Of a stretch of DNA of 64,000 nucleotides, positions 1-11,159 are shown piece after piece. Below the pieces are notes generated by a model that saw only the letters and a program-made list of their open reading frames with translations, had not been told where the DNA came from and ran no database searches. This DNA comes from Allolobophora icterica (lineage: Eukaryota; Annelida; Clitellata; Crassiclitellata; Lumbricidae): positions 66,802,757 through 66,866,756 of the forward strand of contig OY744610.1 of assembly GCA_963556255.1 (NCBI GenBank), in the 5' to 3' direction. The number at the start of each line of letters is the position of its first letter. Positions within the stretch are counted from its first letter, which is position 1. The position numbers and the translations under genes were made by a program.

Positions 1-30
1 TCTAAAGCAACAAATTCCTAAATGTAATAG

Positions 31-56
31 GCCTACTTATGGATTTTCAAGTAGGC
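31..56. repeat. Small perfect inverted repeat
   Basis: GCCTACTT at 31-38 is the reverse complement of AAGTAGGC at 49-56, giving an 8-bp stem with a 10-nt loop. It lies just outside the inverted-repeat transposon that begins near 66. No function is proposed. Confidence 0.4.
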
Positions 57-65
57 TTAGAGATA

Positions 66-1266
66 GGGGAGAGTTTCGCCGATTGGACCGTTGCCTCAAT
101 TGGACCACGGCCTATTTACCCCCTAGATACATATATAGCCTCGTTTTCAATTGTTGTATTCTTGCGCACTTGAATATTGATCGTGTTGACACATGCAGTT
201 TGACGGAAAACTATATATTTTTAAAATTGCGGTTAAAAGTCTTTTTCATGTGGTGCTGATCTAATTTTAGACGTACCTCACAACGAGTGTACACATTTTA
301 GGTACGCTTGTAAAAATGAAATCATGTTTGTTTTAGCTATAGCCGGGTTTCATGTTTGAGCGACAATAAGTGATTTTACGCTAAGACTGATGAGCGTTGA
401 ACTATCGCAGTGTAAACAGAAGTAGTCCATGTTGCCTGAAATGGACCACATTCAGTGTCCTGAATTGGACCGATAATATCGCGTGGTCCATTTAAGGACA
501 CCGGCACTTGCAATGTTATATTTTGATTCTTTAAATAATAATAATTACCATTGGCTTGTATTATGTCAAATAACATTTTCTTTCTGTTGTATATGCATAA
601 CAGTATTTGTATATGTATTTGTGCCCTGCTTGCTCGTGGTTTTGTTTGGTTTTATTTAATTATTTTTGATTTGTTCCTTTAACATGCTACTGTCTTACTT
701 CATTGTTGACTGTTCGTCTTTTTTGTACATCATGTACATTGTGCTTGCTGACAATAGGCCTAAGTGTTTTTGTTAAGGTGATTTTTACCACGTTTACAGT
801 ATTTTGACAGTTCGCTAGAGACTTACTGCATGTCTTTTAGACAATAGGCCTAAGTGTTTTTGTGAAGGTGATTTTTACCACGTTTACAGTATTTTGACAC
901 TTAGCTAGAGACTTTTATTGTATATTTGTAGACAATAAGTGTTTTTAAACATTTCAAGTGTTTTTTTTTGCAAATTATCTTTTAAAAACATCTTTAATAT
1001 GATGTGTTCCATTCAGGGCAACTGGTCCAGTCGAGGCAACCATGTGGTCCATTTAAGGCAACAGGTTGCCCTGATTGGACCTATTACAGCTCAAGCTGTT
1101 TTAGTTATTTTTCATATTTACATGAATACTATCTGTTCCTTGCTTATTAACAACATACTTGACATATTAGCCCATCATGTGGCATAATTTCCTTTTAGAA
1201 ATTCAGTAGCATTCATTCAGAAAACCTCAGTTTCCCTTAAGTGGTCCAATTATGGCAACTCTCCCC
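66..1266. mobile_element. TA-flanked DNA transposon, non-autonomous (mariner/Tc1-like superfamily possible)
   Basis: The left end GGGGAGAGTT (66-75) is repeated inverted at the right end as AACTCTCCCC (1257-1266). The similarity continues inward through GCC and ATTGGACC, about 24 bp in all. TA is present immediately outside both ends (64-65 and 1267-1268), as expected of a TA target duplication. The interior carries repeated subterminal motifs of the type TTGGACC/GGTCCA next to GCAAC or GTTGC (near 420-500 and 1010-1085), which may be transposase binding sites. No transposase-like reading frame is present, so mobilisation would need help in trans. The superfamily is inferred only from the TA flank. 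Confidence 0.6.
751..930. repeat. 90-bp tandem duplication inside the TIR element
   Basis: The segment beginning ACAATAGGCCTAAGTG at 751 recurs at 841 with few changes through the CTAGAGACTT motif. The two copies are about 90 bp apart. It is an internal duplication of the 66-1266 transposon. Confidence 0.75.
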
Positions 1267-1354
1267 TATCTGAACAAAAGTTCTAAAGGATAAAATTCTT
1301 AAAGATCGTCTGTTTTCATACAGACAATATCGACAGCTTGATGTGTGACCACAA

Positions 1355-1360
1355 TTTATT
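1355..1360 (-). terminator. Polyadenylation signal candidate for the serpin
   Basis: TTTATT on the plus strand reads AATAAA on the minus strand. It lies about 124 nt downstream of the serpin stop codon, a normal distance for a 3' UTR. Confidence 0.35.
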
Positions 1361-1483
1361 GGTTGACTCTCATTTTAAAGTTCCGGCTAAAGGAAAAAAA
1401 GTCGAGAAAGTAAATCTGTTGAATGAATGATAAGAAGCGAATCCGGAGTATAGAGGCTGCTCGCTTCTGTCGCATGTTGTTCC

Positions 1484-2773
1484 TTAGTTTGACTTCAGTG
1501 GATTCTTGATATGTCCAAAGAAGAGAATGCATCCTGTTGTCTTTTCCACCACGAGAAATATGAATGGCCGATCCACAAAGAAATCGATCCTTTTATTCTT
1601 GAGAAAAGGCGCAGATTTTGTCTGAATTCCAAGACCAGTAGCTGCTGTTGCGTCCGTCCCTTGCTCGTCCACGGCGATGAATGCCTTGTGTATTGCTTCG
1701 CTCAGTTCTAATGGATAAGAATCAGACATGCGTGACAGGTCGGAATTTCCGAAGAGGTTCTTTATTCCGAGAGCCTGAAGTGATTTCTTCAAATTCAAGG
1801 TCTGCTGCAGACTGAATTTGGGCAACGACAACTGCACTGAAACATTCGTAAAGACCTCAAGCAAATCGCCCAAAAAAACGTCTGCAATTTCTCCTCTCAG
1901 AAGTGTATTGAAGTCCCTGTCTCTGTCATCCAGGGCGATGATCATGGAAACGTTTTTGTCGCTGTAGGGCAGTTCCAAGAGTCTGACAGAATAAGGTTTA
2001 AATGTTGAATAGCGAAATCCTTTCGACTGGAACAGATGCATCATAGGGACTTTGATTTTCGCATTTCTCGATGCAGAAAACGGCTGAGGTTTCGTAATTC
2101 GCTTGTCAAACTTGTACATCCAGGAACCGTTGAAATAGACGGCGTTGGCAAGAACAAGAACCGTATTGGTCGTGATAGCGCTTTTCGGGAAAAGTTCTTT
2201 TATCGTTTCCGACGTCATTCTCGATACCCAACGGTTGATTTTAGACCTAGATCCGGAAGAGTCTTTTCTGAAGTCCAACGCTTCCAATTCAGCACGAAAA
2301 TATTCGTCAGTTTTCTTGAGATATTCATCTTTGATCTCCAACCCTTTCTTGCCGAACAAACGGTTCGCCATTTCAGAGTGTAGTTTTTCTCCGTACTGCT
2401 CAGCGTCTGGAGAAGAATCTTGATGCTTTCGTAAAATCTGCTTTCATCCGATTCAAAGACATCCAGATGTAAGGCTGATGCCAACTGAGACTTGGTCTTA
2501 CCACCTGATCCAGCGTATATGATCGCCAGAGCAACGTAGATGCTGGTTGGCGAGAAGAAAACGTTTGCGTCAACGTCAGATTCAAGGATTTTCGAGTGAA
2601 GGTCAGTTGTAAAAAGGTAGATTGCTTTTGCTAATCTTTCAACATGTTTGCCCAGCGCTCCAGTTGGCAGCATTGATTCAAGCATAGGGCATATACTTGG
2701 CAGTGGCGAATGGTGGACAAGAATGGTAGAGGAAGGCAATTAGCAGAAAACAATGTAGGCCTGGAAAAGTCAT
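1484..2773 (-). CDS. Secreted serpin (serine protease inhibitor), reading frame broken by two compensating indels
   Basis: This encodes a serpin, a suicide inhibitor of serine proteases that acts outside the cell. The ATG at 2773 opens a 25-residue signal-peptide-like stretch with a hydrophobic core (CFLLIAFLYH) ending in an ATA-type cleavage region. That frame stops near 2680. Homology continues in another frame (2739 to about 2373; FFSPTSIYVALAIIYAGS) and then returns to the first frame at 2371 (ANRLFGKKG) down to the stop at 1484. The C-terminal part holds the helix and sheet signatures (LVLANAVYFNGSW, LPKFSLQQ), the hinge EQGTDATAATG and DRPFIFLVVEKTTGCILFFGH. Counting from hinge Gly (P15) and Thr (P14) places Lys at P1 and Ser at P1', so a trypsin-like protease is the predicted target. 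Small hinge residues fit an inhibitory serpin. Combined length (about 430 residues) is normal. No introns are seen in this span. The two shifts mean either a recent pseudogene or assembly errors. Confidence 0.85.
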
Positions 2774-2828
2774 TTTGCTGATTGCCAATTTCTGAATAAC
2801 AAAAGCGGCAGAATACATAAAGCAGTTA

Positions 2829-2836
2829 ATTATATA
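2829..2836 (-). promoter_or_regulatory. TATA-like box upstream of the serpin
   Basis: On the minus strand this reads TATATAAT and lies about 56 bp before the serpin ATG at 2773. That leaves room for a start site near 2800-2805 and a short leader. Confidence 0.35.
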
Positions 2837-3009
2837 GAGCTCGAGATTTGTAAGCCATTAGATGACGACTTGTGCTTTAAACAACGGCGTCGTAGAAGTT
2901 ACTAATTGGATTTACATCTGTGAGAATTGTAGGTTGCTAGGTTAGTCATTGAGTTTTATTCTCACGATTGTGAATTGATTGTCAATTACTGGTAATTGCG
3001 ATATTGACA

Positions 3010-3200
3010 AAAATGATGGTGATAATCGTTGTGATGACGGTAATGATGATGATAATGATGAAGATGATGATGATGATTATGATGATGACGACGATGAAAA
3101 TGAAGATGAAGATGAAGACGATAAAGATGAAGGTGATGATGATGATGACGACGACGATGAGGACGACGACGATGATAATGCTGATGATGACGATGTCCGA
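3010..3200. repeat. Imperfect (GAT/GAC)n trinucleotide microsatellite
   Basis: Nearly every triplet is GAT, GAC, GAA or AAT. The array produces long acidic or isoleucine-rich frames on both strands; these are composition artefacts, not genes. Confidence 0.9.
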
Positions 3201-3285
3201 ATTTCCAACCAATACAATATACCAAGATGTCCGCAAAACTTCAATAGTTGGCTGTCCGCTCATCAATGTATTGCTGTTCTACACC

Positions 3286-4312
3286 TTAACCCTCAGGCTA
3301 CCAAGGTTTTTTTGCGACATCGGCTACCAAGGGGGGGGGGTGGTTACCACCCCCCCCCGGAATTTCGTGTTTGGTTTCAAATATCATATCATGTAATATA
3401 GCATTTGATTCAGCATTCATTTCTGACAAGAATGGTATATTTAGTTGTAAAATATATGAATGCATCTCGAAATTATATACTTTTTAACAAAGGCACCGTC
3501 CATTTAGCGATATCTGCTATTATCCCACACATTTTGTACTTGTTGGATAAAAAAAATATAAATGATGTGGGTTTTGAAAAGGAAATATGTATCCAAGAAT
3601 ATTCTACATATAATGAGGCTTAATTTTCAACAATACAAACTATTCCAAAGTCTGTTTTAGTTTCAGGCAAAATCTAAAGGCATGCAGCTATATCAACATA
3701 AAACAAGAAATTATGTTATTGTTCCCGGCAGTCAAATACGTCAGTGGTCCTTGTAGTTATTGCAAGTTACTTCCATTATTTTGTGCGAATTCTTCCTGCA
3801 AACCGGCTTCTTGAACACTTCACAGCACTGATTTACTTTGTTAGCAATCTGCTTCGACTGTTTATAGCCCTTCCCCATACCTAACCATATCGGTTTACGT
3901 TGTGATGTTGCATCAGTGATTTTCACCCTGAAAAAGGTATTATTATTTATTATGATCACTTCCGGTTTTCAAAAGACAAATAACTAAGCAAGCAAATATA
4001 GCCCTACATTCCCTCTAAAGAATGGCATAGTTGTTTGTCTTCCAGAAACAATAATGAATACCTTCATAGTCGACAAACAGCTAACAACTGAGAAATTCCT
4101 GATTTCAACAAGGTGGTACCTAGGCTATATCGGGTATAACTTTTTTATGGTGTGGACTATCATCACGACTTTTACCTCAAAATGTGCGGAAATGGGCCCC
4201 CTCCAGCTACCTAAAATGTCAAAATTAAATTCCAGGTGCAAAAAAAATTTTTTGCAGAAAAACGTAGGGGGGGGGTGGTAACCACCCCCCCCCTTGGTAG
4301 CCCGAGGGTTAA
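3286..4312. mobile_element. piggyBac-like non-autonomous element with TTAA target duplications
   Basis: TTAA at 3286-3289 and 4309-4312 bounds a 1,019-bp element. The left end CCCTCAGGCTACCAAGG matches the inverted right end CCCTCGGGCTACCAAGG at 16 of 17 positions. TTAA duplications with ends starting CCCT are the hallmark of the piggyBac superfamily. Just inside each end is a G-run followed by a GGTGGTTACCACC-type palindrome and a C-run (about 3331-3360 and 4266-4293), giving strong subterminal hairpins. The interior (3400-4180) is AT-rich with no transposase frame. Confidence 0.75.
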
Positions 4313-4940
4313 CTGGGAAATACAACGCAGAATCTTCAAGCTTCTCAGACTACAGACTGCTCTGCATGTACCAGACAGTTACACCCATTTATAATATCAA
4401 TGTTATTGTGGTTGCCAGCTGTTTTGTATTTTGTTACTACGTACGTCGCTGGAGTACATTCAAATTGCCTGCATCCGATAAGATCATTCCAACAGACAAG
4501 CAAGGCATGACAAACGGACTGTATTATAGCATTCGCAACATCTGGCCAATTAGTAATTTGCCTGATAATACGTCTCCAATTAATAATTGACTTTATCGCA
4601 CCAACGATGAATAACATTAATGTAGAAGTAAGCGACCGTATGGCCTCGACCTTGCTCGTTTCCTGTGAATTATAAAATTATTATGTACACGCCCATACTC
4701 TGATCACCCCCAGTCTCAAAGCACGTCAACGCATTTGTCAGGGTTAATACCCATGTCTGGCGTAGTTATTTCCACTGTTTAACGACGTCTTGTGATTTCC
4801 AGGGCCTTCAACGTCGCCCTCCTCGTTTTTCGGCTTAGACTGGTACAACCGAAGTACGGATAGTGGCTTCGGAGCTGTGTATAGACTTAATGTTTGACTC
4901 TTTCCTATTGCACACAAATCAGCAGTCGAATGCCTCCGGT

Positions 4941-4993
4941 GCGAAAATTTGACCTATATTATGTAGGTAGCAACCGAAATAAAGGTGTCTAAA
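4941..4993 (+). promoter_or_regulatory. Start-block module, plus (upstream CGAAAAT, TATA, AAAGGTGTCTAAA)
   Basis: CGAAAAT at 4942, TATATT at 4955-4960 and the start block at 4981-4993; TATA start to block start is 26 bp. It is followed by the conserved AAGCACAGGGCTCCAGCT segment (about 5008) and then the (AG)n array, which appears to cut the downstream half of the unit. Confidence 0.55.
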
Positions 4994-5093
4994 GCGCATC
5001 TTGAAAGCTAAGCACAGGGCTCCAGCTCATTCATGATCGCTGCGTCATGTCCGAAGGGTTGTCCAGAGATGCGAAGTAAATTTACGAATCCGG

Positions 5094-5234
<141 letters not shown>

Positions 5235-5409
5235 TGTACGAACGTTATGGAGTTTTCTAGAGACTGACCCATTTGGACATGGTTGTAATTAAACTATCAC
5301 TGTCGACCTCTTACCATTATTTAAAACTGTCACACCTGTCTCTGGTTTTCCTGCCTCGTGCTGTGTTACCTTCACCTGTTTGTGTCTTGTGAGCTTGTGT
5401 GGCGGTAGG

Positions 5410-5630
5410 CATGGGAGGTGTTACCTTTTCGCTAATGAGAAGATTCTAAAGAGGCGTATGAAGAATGTCATCTTTGCACTTCTGAACATTTCTAAAGAGA
5501 AGTGTGATACCTCTGCAACATTTCCATGGGCATAAGATGGACCACATATGGACTCTATACGAGTCCTACATATGAATATGGGTCCTATAAGGGCTCCGTG
5601 TGAATATCGTTTCAATATGTACAGGAAAAA
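5410..5630. repeat. Dispersed repeat R-A, copy 1
   Basis: About 210 bp, starting near GCTAATGAGAAGATTCTAAA and running to GGGCTCCGTGTG, recurs at 18965-19185 with few differences. No target duplication or terminal repeat was found by eye, so the class is unknown. Confidence 0.7.
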
Positions 5631-5639
5631 CATTAAAAT

Positions 5640-6150
5640 ATGTGATGCGTTTTGGGAAAATGGCCCATAAGTCTCTCCACAGTTACTGAGAAAACTGGCT
5701 TTAAAGTAAGTATAGGTCAGTTTGGGTGAAAATGAGTTCTTTGTCATTTCAGATACATTGATGTGGCTGGTAAAGATTGAGTAAAGAAAATTTTAAAACA
5801 TCTCAAGTTTTATTCTTGAAATGATGACTTTTGTGAGAGGCTTAAAAGGGACTATAAGTATCGTGTTATCCTTTCTAATTTTGATAATAGTTTCAAGCAG
5901 ATAATAATTTTTTTTTATGTGGAACTATTTGTACACAAGAATAAAGTGCATGTACAAAACACATAATACGGTGATTGTACGGCATTATGAGCTGTGTTTA
6001 GTTACTATTTCGTGACGAATTCCGTGGTAAAGTTCTGTGAAAATTTCGCATTTTCTTCAGTGAAATATCCGAAAACTGTCGTTTGCGCATGTTCTGTTCT
6101 CAATAAGTTTTAAAAATACTTTGGATGAAGATATCGAGTTCATTTTTTCT
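5640..6150. other. Non-coding, AT-rich, nothing recognised
   Basis: No coding signature, terminal repeats or tRNA boxes seen. An eroded module start block may lie near 5845-5870 (GGGACTATAAGTATC), too weak to call. Confidence 0.4.
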
Positions 6151-6154
6151 ACGT

Positions 6155-7540
6155 TTTTATCAGACACTACCCAGGATTATGAATCAATACTTAACTCCAT
6201 TTGAGACTTATGGTCCCTTTTCTCAAAACGCATCACATATATAAAACATAGATATTAAATACTCGAAAAAAGGAAAGGTAGAAAAATAAATGTTTATGTT
6301 ATATATATAATATACAAAACAGCCTATATTTACCATGAGAAGAGCCTTGAGGCCAACATTAATTCATTCTGAGGATTTGATATAGCGCCTCTTCGAGATA
6401 CCTATATAGAGGCGCTGTATCAAATCATCAGGAACATAAACGAGCCCCTGAGGCTACTGATGAGCTATTATTAGCCACAACTAATTGCTTGTACGAACTG
6501 GATAATATAAAAGTTAATCACCGATTGAACGAAACTGAAATATATAGGATGAAAAATAAACAATTTAAAGGTGTTTTAACTGAATCTAGCATCATCTATA
6601 ACATCATCTGAATTAATCGTAATCAGAGAAAAATACGGCAGCCACATGAAGATGATCAATAAAGAAACATTCTCCAAGTAAAAGATAACTTTAAAATACT
6701 ATATATACACGTAAAATACTAATAGTTTTTGAATTTAATTGAAGTTGTCGTCAACAGCCATTGATATCATATGACGTAAACCATTGAAAGTAATAAAAGT
6801 TTATAGAAATTCAGCCTGCATAGTTCCGGTAAAATACTAATAGTTTTTGAATTTAATTGAAGTTGTCGTCAACAGCCATTGATATCATATGACGTAAGCC
6901 ATTGAAAATAATAAAAGTTTATAGAAATTCAGCCTGCATAGTTCCGGTTTGTCATTTTCTCTAGATTTACAATAGTGCAGAGAACGGTGCAAAATTATAT
7001 TCCTATCGACGTCAACCGTATTTGGTTGCATAAGATAGTAACATTTTATCGCTACAATTTATACACCTTTACTTAAAAAGCTCATTGTGCTATAATAACC
7101 CGTTGCGACGCTCACTTTACGAGGCCATTCATCTGGCAATAGATGAATGAATCCCAAAAGCAATTGTTGATGATTTTCTACTCACGACAGCCTTTCCCAG
7201 CCGTTCCCCAATGATCAAAATCACACACGAAATTGGCATATAAAGTGCACGAATAGCGCTTTCCCAAACAAACCGCAAGAGTTTTTGCCAATAGCATTAA
7301 TTCGTACGACAGCGAAACATTTAAGAAAGCGTCCGTTTAGAGAAGAACATCCTAAAACGACATCCAGATGTTCCAACTAGCTCTGTGCGTTTCTGTGCCC
7401 CTGTGTGCCTGGCTGTGCATGTATCTGTCTGTCTGCACGTTCGCGTGTCTGTGTATGGGTCGGTTTGATGTATATGAGCATGCGTGTGTAAAACACGCAA
7501 ACAGTCGTCGATGCCATAGGACCACACACGCAGGCAAAAA
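6155..7540. repeat. Long duplication SD3, copy 1 (with 11160-12330)
   Basis: Shared landmarks in the same order: TGTACAGGAAAAACAT, CGCCTCTTCGAGATACC, TTTGAATTTAATTGAAGTT, CTTCCTATCGACGTCAACC and AAGAAAGCGTCCGTTTAGAG. Parts also recur at 29500-29760, 32090-32770 and 37700-38050. The block contains H1-like hairpin sequence and a weak minus-strand start block at 7053-7072. Confidence 0.75.
6711..6948. repeat. 118-bp tandem duplication
   Basis: The segment from GTAAAATACTAATAGTTTTT (6711) to TGCATAGTTCCGG is repeated at 6829 with very few changes. Copy 2 of SD3 (11690-11815) has it only once, so this duplication came after SD3. Confidence 0.85.
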
Positions 7541-7542
7541 TC

Positions 7543-7885
7543 ATGTAGCCATCTGCAGTTCCAGGCATAAGCCATACAGCCATCTGCGTGTTCCAGGCAT
7601 AAGCCATATAGCTATCTACAGTTCCAGGTATAAGCCATACAGCCATCTGGAGTTCCAGGCATAAGCCATATAGCTATCTACAGTTCTAGGCATAAGCCAT
7701 ACAGCCATCTGCAGTTCCAGGCATAAGCCAGATACATGTAGCTATCTACAGTTCCAGGCATAAGCCATACAACCATCTACAGGTCCAGGCATAAGCCATA
7801 TTGCTATCTACAGTTCTAGGCATAAGCCATATAGCCATCTACCGTTCCATGAATAAGCCATATAGTTAGCAAAAATGCCAGGCCT
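7543..7885. repeat. 31-bp minisatellite with alternating monomers
   Basis: About eleven monomers of the type CCATATAGCTATCTACAGTT plus CCAGGCATAAG. Neighbours alternate between an AGCTATCTACA form and an AGCCATCTGCA form, giving a 62-bp higher-order unit. Shorter arrays of the same monomer occur near 12375-12500, 38335-38420, 54090-54200, 58905-59170 and 62440-62540. Confidence 0.85.
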
Positions 7886-8313
7886 TAGCCATGTAGCCTC
7901 AAGGGTTACACTATTGCAAGTAAAACCGAAACCTCTGACAACTTTTGATATAAGGTTTAAACCGGTAAAAACGACGTTGTAGCTCTTGCAACTTCACCAT
8001 TTGGTAAATTTCTGGGTCTGTCCACGCCCCTTAAATCCCACCATGATCACTCCACTCTCAATCCACATCAACGCCAGAGTTAATACCCGTTGCTGGCTGT
8101 AATAGTATTCCGCGTTCAACGAAAGCCTATGCTTCCATGGCCGTTCACGTCGCCCTCTTTCGTTTTACGACTTGAGACTGTCACTTCCGGAGTGCGGACA
8201 GTGTCGGAGATCCGTGGATGGCGTCAGAGCTGGGTTGTGAAATTTAATACTTTGTTCGTTCCTATAATAATTATGCAACACGTTACCTGGAACCACGACC
8301 AATGGCGCTGATT

Positions 8314-8365
8314 CGAAAATAAGAGCTACATCACGTAGATATTAAATGAAATAAAGGTGTCTAAA
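8314..8365 (+). promoter_or_regulatory. Start-block module, plus
   Basis: CGAAAAT at 8314, eroded TATA, start block 8353-8365. It faces the minus block at 8721-8736, about 370 bp away. The span between holds the GCTAAGCGCAGG segment (about 8403) and an H1 relative. Confidence 0.5.
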
Positions 8366-8720
8366 GTTTCCGTGATAAAAAATATTAAACTTCGAATTTC
8401 TAAAGCTAAGCGCAGGTCACCAGCTTATTGAAGTTCGTTGCGTATTGTGAGATTACCCATCCAGAGATACTGAGCGAAAGACCAGTGAGAGGAGACGAAG
8501 GATTCGCAGCTAGAAATCAATGGAGAAAATGAGCTGAAATACTATAATAATCTTTAAGGGCGTCATAAGATGTCGTTAAACCTTTGAAATAATATTCATA
8601 ATCGGTAACTATTATCATACATCTCATCTGCTTCGTAAATCTTTATAAGTGACTCTAATTTTCTTTGTGTTTGAGGTCGTTATAAACTTTACTGCTACAA
8701 TCGCCATAAATTATGCTCTA

Positions 8721-8780
8721 TTTAGACACCTCTAAATAATTATGCCTATACCCTATATATAAAAATCATTTAGTTAAACA
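8721..8780 (-). promoter_or_regulatory. Start-block module, minus
   Basis: TTTAGACACCTCTAAA at 8721-8736 is the inverted start block. The TATA (CTATATATAA) at 8753-8762 lies 28 bp upstream in the minus sense. Convergent with the plus module at 8353. Confidence 0.6.
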
Positions 8781-8817
8781 TCAAATTTCCCGAAATTCGG
8801 TTCATTCAAACGTTTCG

Positions 8818-9015
8818 TTGGGGTGGGAATAGAGTAATGGTAACACTCATGGCCAGAAGAGCATAAGGTACGCTGTTCGATTCCCGGAACCCCTCTAGGG
8901 CGGCGCCCTGCATGGCTGCCAAAGCGTGTGTTTAATTAAGATCTTAATTGTACTTTCATGTTTCAATGTGATCTTACTGGGTCTGTCAGTTTGAAATAAT
9001 AAAGAATATATATTA
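8818..9015 (+). mobile_element. tRNA-derived SINE, family C
   Basis: Has a tRNA-like box A region (TGGTAACACTCATGG) and box B (TGTTCGATTCCCGG), then the tail GGCGCCCTGCATGGCTGCC and an AAATAATAAAGA end. A second copy at 34805-35080 shares the tail. Confidence 0.65.
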
Positions 9016-9107
9016 TCTCATCTGCTTTGTAAATCATTAGAAGTGACTCTTTTTCTTTGTGTTTGAAGTCGCTAAATACTCTACTGCTACAATCGCCATA
9101 TGCTCTG

Positions 9108-9166
9108 TTTAGACACCTCTAAATAATAATTGGTAAACCCTATATATAGATCATTTAGTTAAACCG
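9108..9166 (-). promoter_or_regulatory. Start-block module, minus
   Basis: Block TTTAGACACCTCTAAAT at 9108-9124, TATATATA at 9141-9148 (28 bp), then ATCATTTAGTTAAACC, the eroded CGAAAATGA relative. Confidence 0.6.
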
Positions 9167-9674
9167 TTTGCGATGATTCAGAGCTGTCGTAATTTGATTT
9201 AAGCTCGAGGGCGGCGTTAATTTCAACATTCCATTTAATAAAATTAAATCACTTTTAATGTCCTATAAGTAGATCACCCAATGGACAGAACATATTCGAC
9301 AATTGTTTGGCTATCAAATATAATATGTTGAAAACGCCCTGATTTACCAAAACCTACTCAGTTTAAAAACTCTGCTGCTGCCAATAATCCAATGGGGCCA
9401 ATCCCAATCCAAAATTTGGATAAAGGAGGAGGGCGGCGCTAATCATCTTTGTTCTGATGCAGAGTCGTTAAACAGCAAGTAAAGTTGGTCTAAATTTCGA
9501 GCGCTTTGCCCAACATGACAAGCCAACTGTAGATTTTTCTATTGCCATTTTTGAGATAAAATGTCGTTAAACTGTTCCCAACCAATTGTTGACATAACTA
9601 ACTGTCCTGTCCATGTGTCCATGTGCCATTAAGTGTCTAACTATACGAACAACTGTGGTGGTAGTTGCTGTTTA

Positions 9675-9710
9675 GCGACCCTGTTTCATTACGAAACTGA
9701 CTCGCGTCGC
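9675..9710 (+). ncRNA. H2-type hairpin candidate
   Basis: GCGAC (9675-9679) pairs with GTCGC (9706-9710), and GTTTC (9683-9687) pairs with GAAAC (9693-9697) around an ATTAC loop. The inner stem differs in sequence from the usual TCAT/ATGA pair but keeps the fold. Followed by CCCTCC, as in other H2 copies. Confidence 0.5.
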
Positions 9711-9891
9711 CCTCCTTTTTTACGAATTTTGTTGTTAACTGCCAACAATCTTCGTCTTGGTTAATTACTCTTTAACAATTGAGTTTCATGACGCCCTAAT
9801 CATAATCGTAAACTCCAAATTTCTATAGACATATGCACTTTGATATACAGTAAAACAAAAAAAGCAGAAGATATGATTATGTTCGTACAGC

Positions 9892-9934
9892 CTAACGACA
9901 TCTTGTGGCATCGAAAGCCGTTGAGGTCGACAGG
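9892..9934 (+). ncRNA. H1-type hairpin relative
   Basis: CTAACGACATCTTGTGGC followed by AAAGCCGTTGAGGTCGAC is the H1 sequence in the sense that starts with the AACGAC core. The same block recurs at 26100, 52690, 58565 and 60845. Confidence 0.45.
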
Positions 9935-10084
9935 AAAATATCCTTTAAACAGTTTTCATCTTAACATACATTCAGATATTTAACAATGTGATTGAAGGCT
10001 GATGAAATATTCAGCGGAGAAGAGAAATATATTTGAAAGTTTAAACAACAATCGAACATTTTTACGACATCTTTTGATAACAAT

Positions 10085-10169
10085 TGAGCGAAATCGAGAA
10101 TCATGTGTATGCCGTATCGAGAGAGATGTATATATAGTATCAAGAGCCACCCAATAAAAGGTGTCTAAA
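10085..10169 (+). promoter_or_regulatory. Start-block module, plus
   Basis: TTGAGCGAAAT at 10083-10093, TATATATAG at 10129-10137, start block 10157-10169 (28 bp). Converges with a minus block at 10335-10351. Confidence 0.6.
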
Positions 10170-10334
10170 CGGAATGTGAAAATTTACTCGAATGTTCATT
10201 ACCTCAATTAACGTCATCTTGAAACTACATGTACCAGGGTCTTCAACGTCTTTCTTGGAGAAAGGACGAGGGCTATGTCAACGGCCATGGTAGCCATAAG
10301 ATATGGTTTAACACTGGAAATTAGCAGCAGTTCC

Positions 10335-10375
10335 TTTAACACCTCTTTTAAGTATTACAATCGCGCTATAAATAG
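10335..10375 (-). promoter_or_regulatory. Start-block module, minus
   Basis: TTTAACACCTCTTTTAA is a diverged inverted block; CTATAAATAG at 10366-10375 is the TATA. The same pair of modules recurs at 61490-61680. Confidence 0.45.
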
Positions 10376-10460
10376 CAACTCTTACACAATACATACGATT
10401 AAGAGCTATTGGCTCGTTTCTGTGTGTGAAATCATTATCATTATAAGTAGGCTCCAATTG

Positions 10461-10832
<372 letters not shown>

Positions 10833-11159
10833 CTCCATCATCATCAACACCAACATCGTCATCATCACCATCATTATCATTATTATAATTATCACGAAAT
10901 TTGTATCGTGCACAAAAGCTGAGGTGCGGTTATTCAGTCGCAAGATGATTTGGCACTTAGAAAGTCCGTATCTAAATGTTTGAAAAAGATTAAAATGAAA
11001 TTGTGATGTTACTATATTTTGACATCAGATATAAGGGATTTAACAAAATCGCTTTTTTTTCAGTGATTTTGTAATGTGCCTTGGTGAATAATCAAGTTTA
11101 CAAATTGCCTAAAATTTGAGACATTAATATTTATACAAAATCCCTCATTTCACAACTTG

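Larger units (their letters stand above)
8090..10100. repeat. Long duplication SD2, copy 1 (with 51165-52910)
   Basis: Both copies share H3, a plus-strand start block, the GCGCAG segment, H1, a minus-strand start block and H2 in one order. This copy carries a SINE insertion (8818-9015) and a second minus start block that the 51-kb copy lacks. Partial copies lie at 33540-33790 and 59440-60560. Confidence 0.75.

Noticed and set aside
1511..2423. Plus-strand frames opposite the serpin
   Set aside because: Shadows of the serpin coding strand.
2979..3401. 140-residue acidic frame and overlapping Ile- and Met-rich frames
   Set aside because: They are translations of the GAT/GAC microsatellite and run into a transposon end.
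7543..7885. CRISPR-like array
   Set aside because: The 31-bp units follow each other without unique spacers, and the context is eukaryotic; it is a minisatellite.
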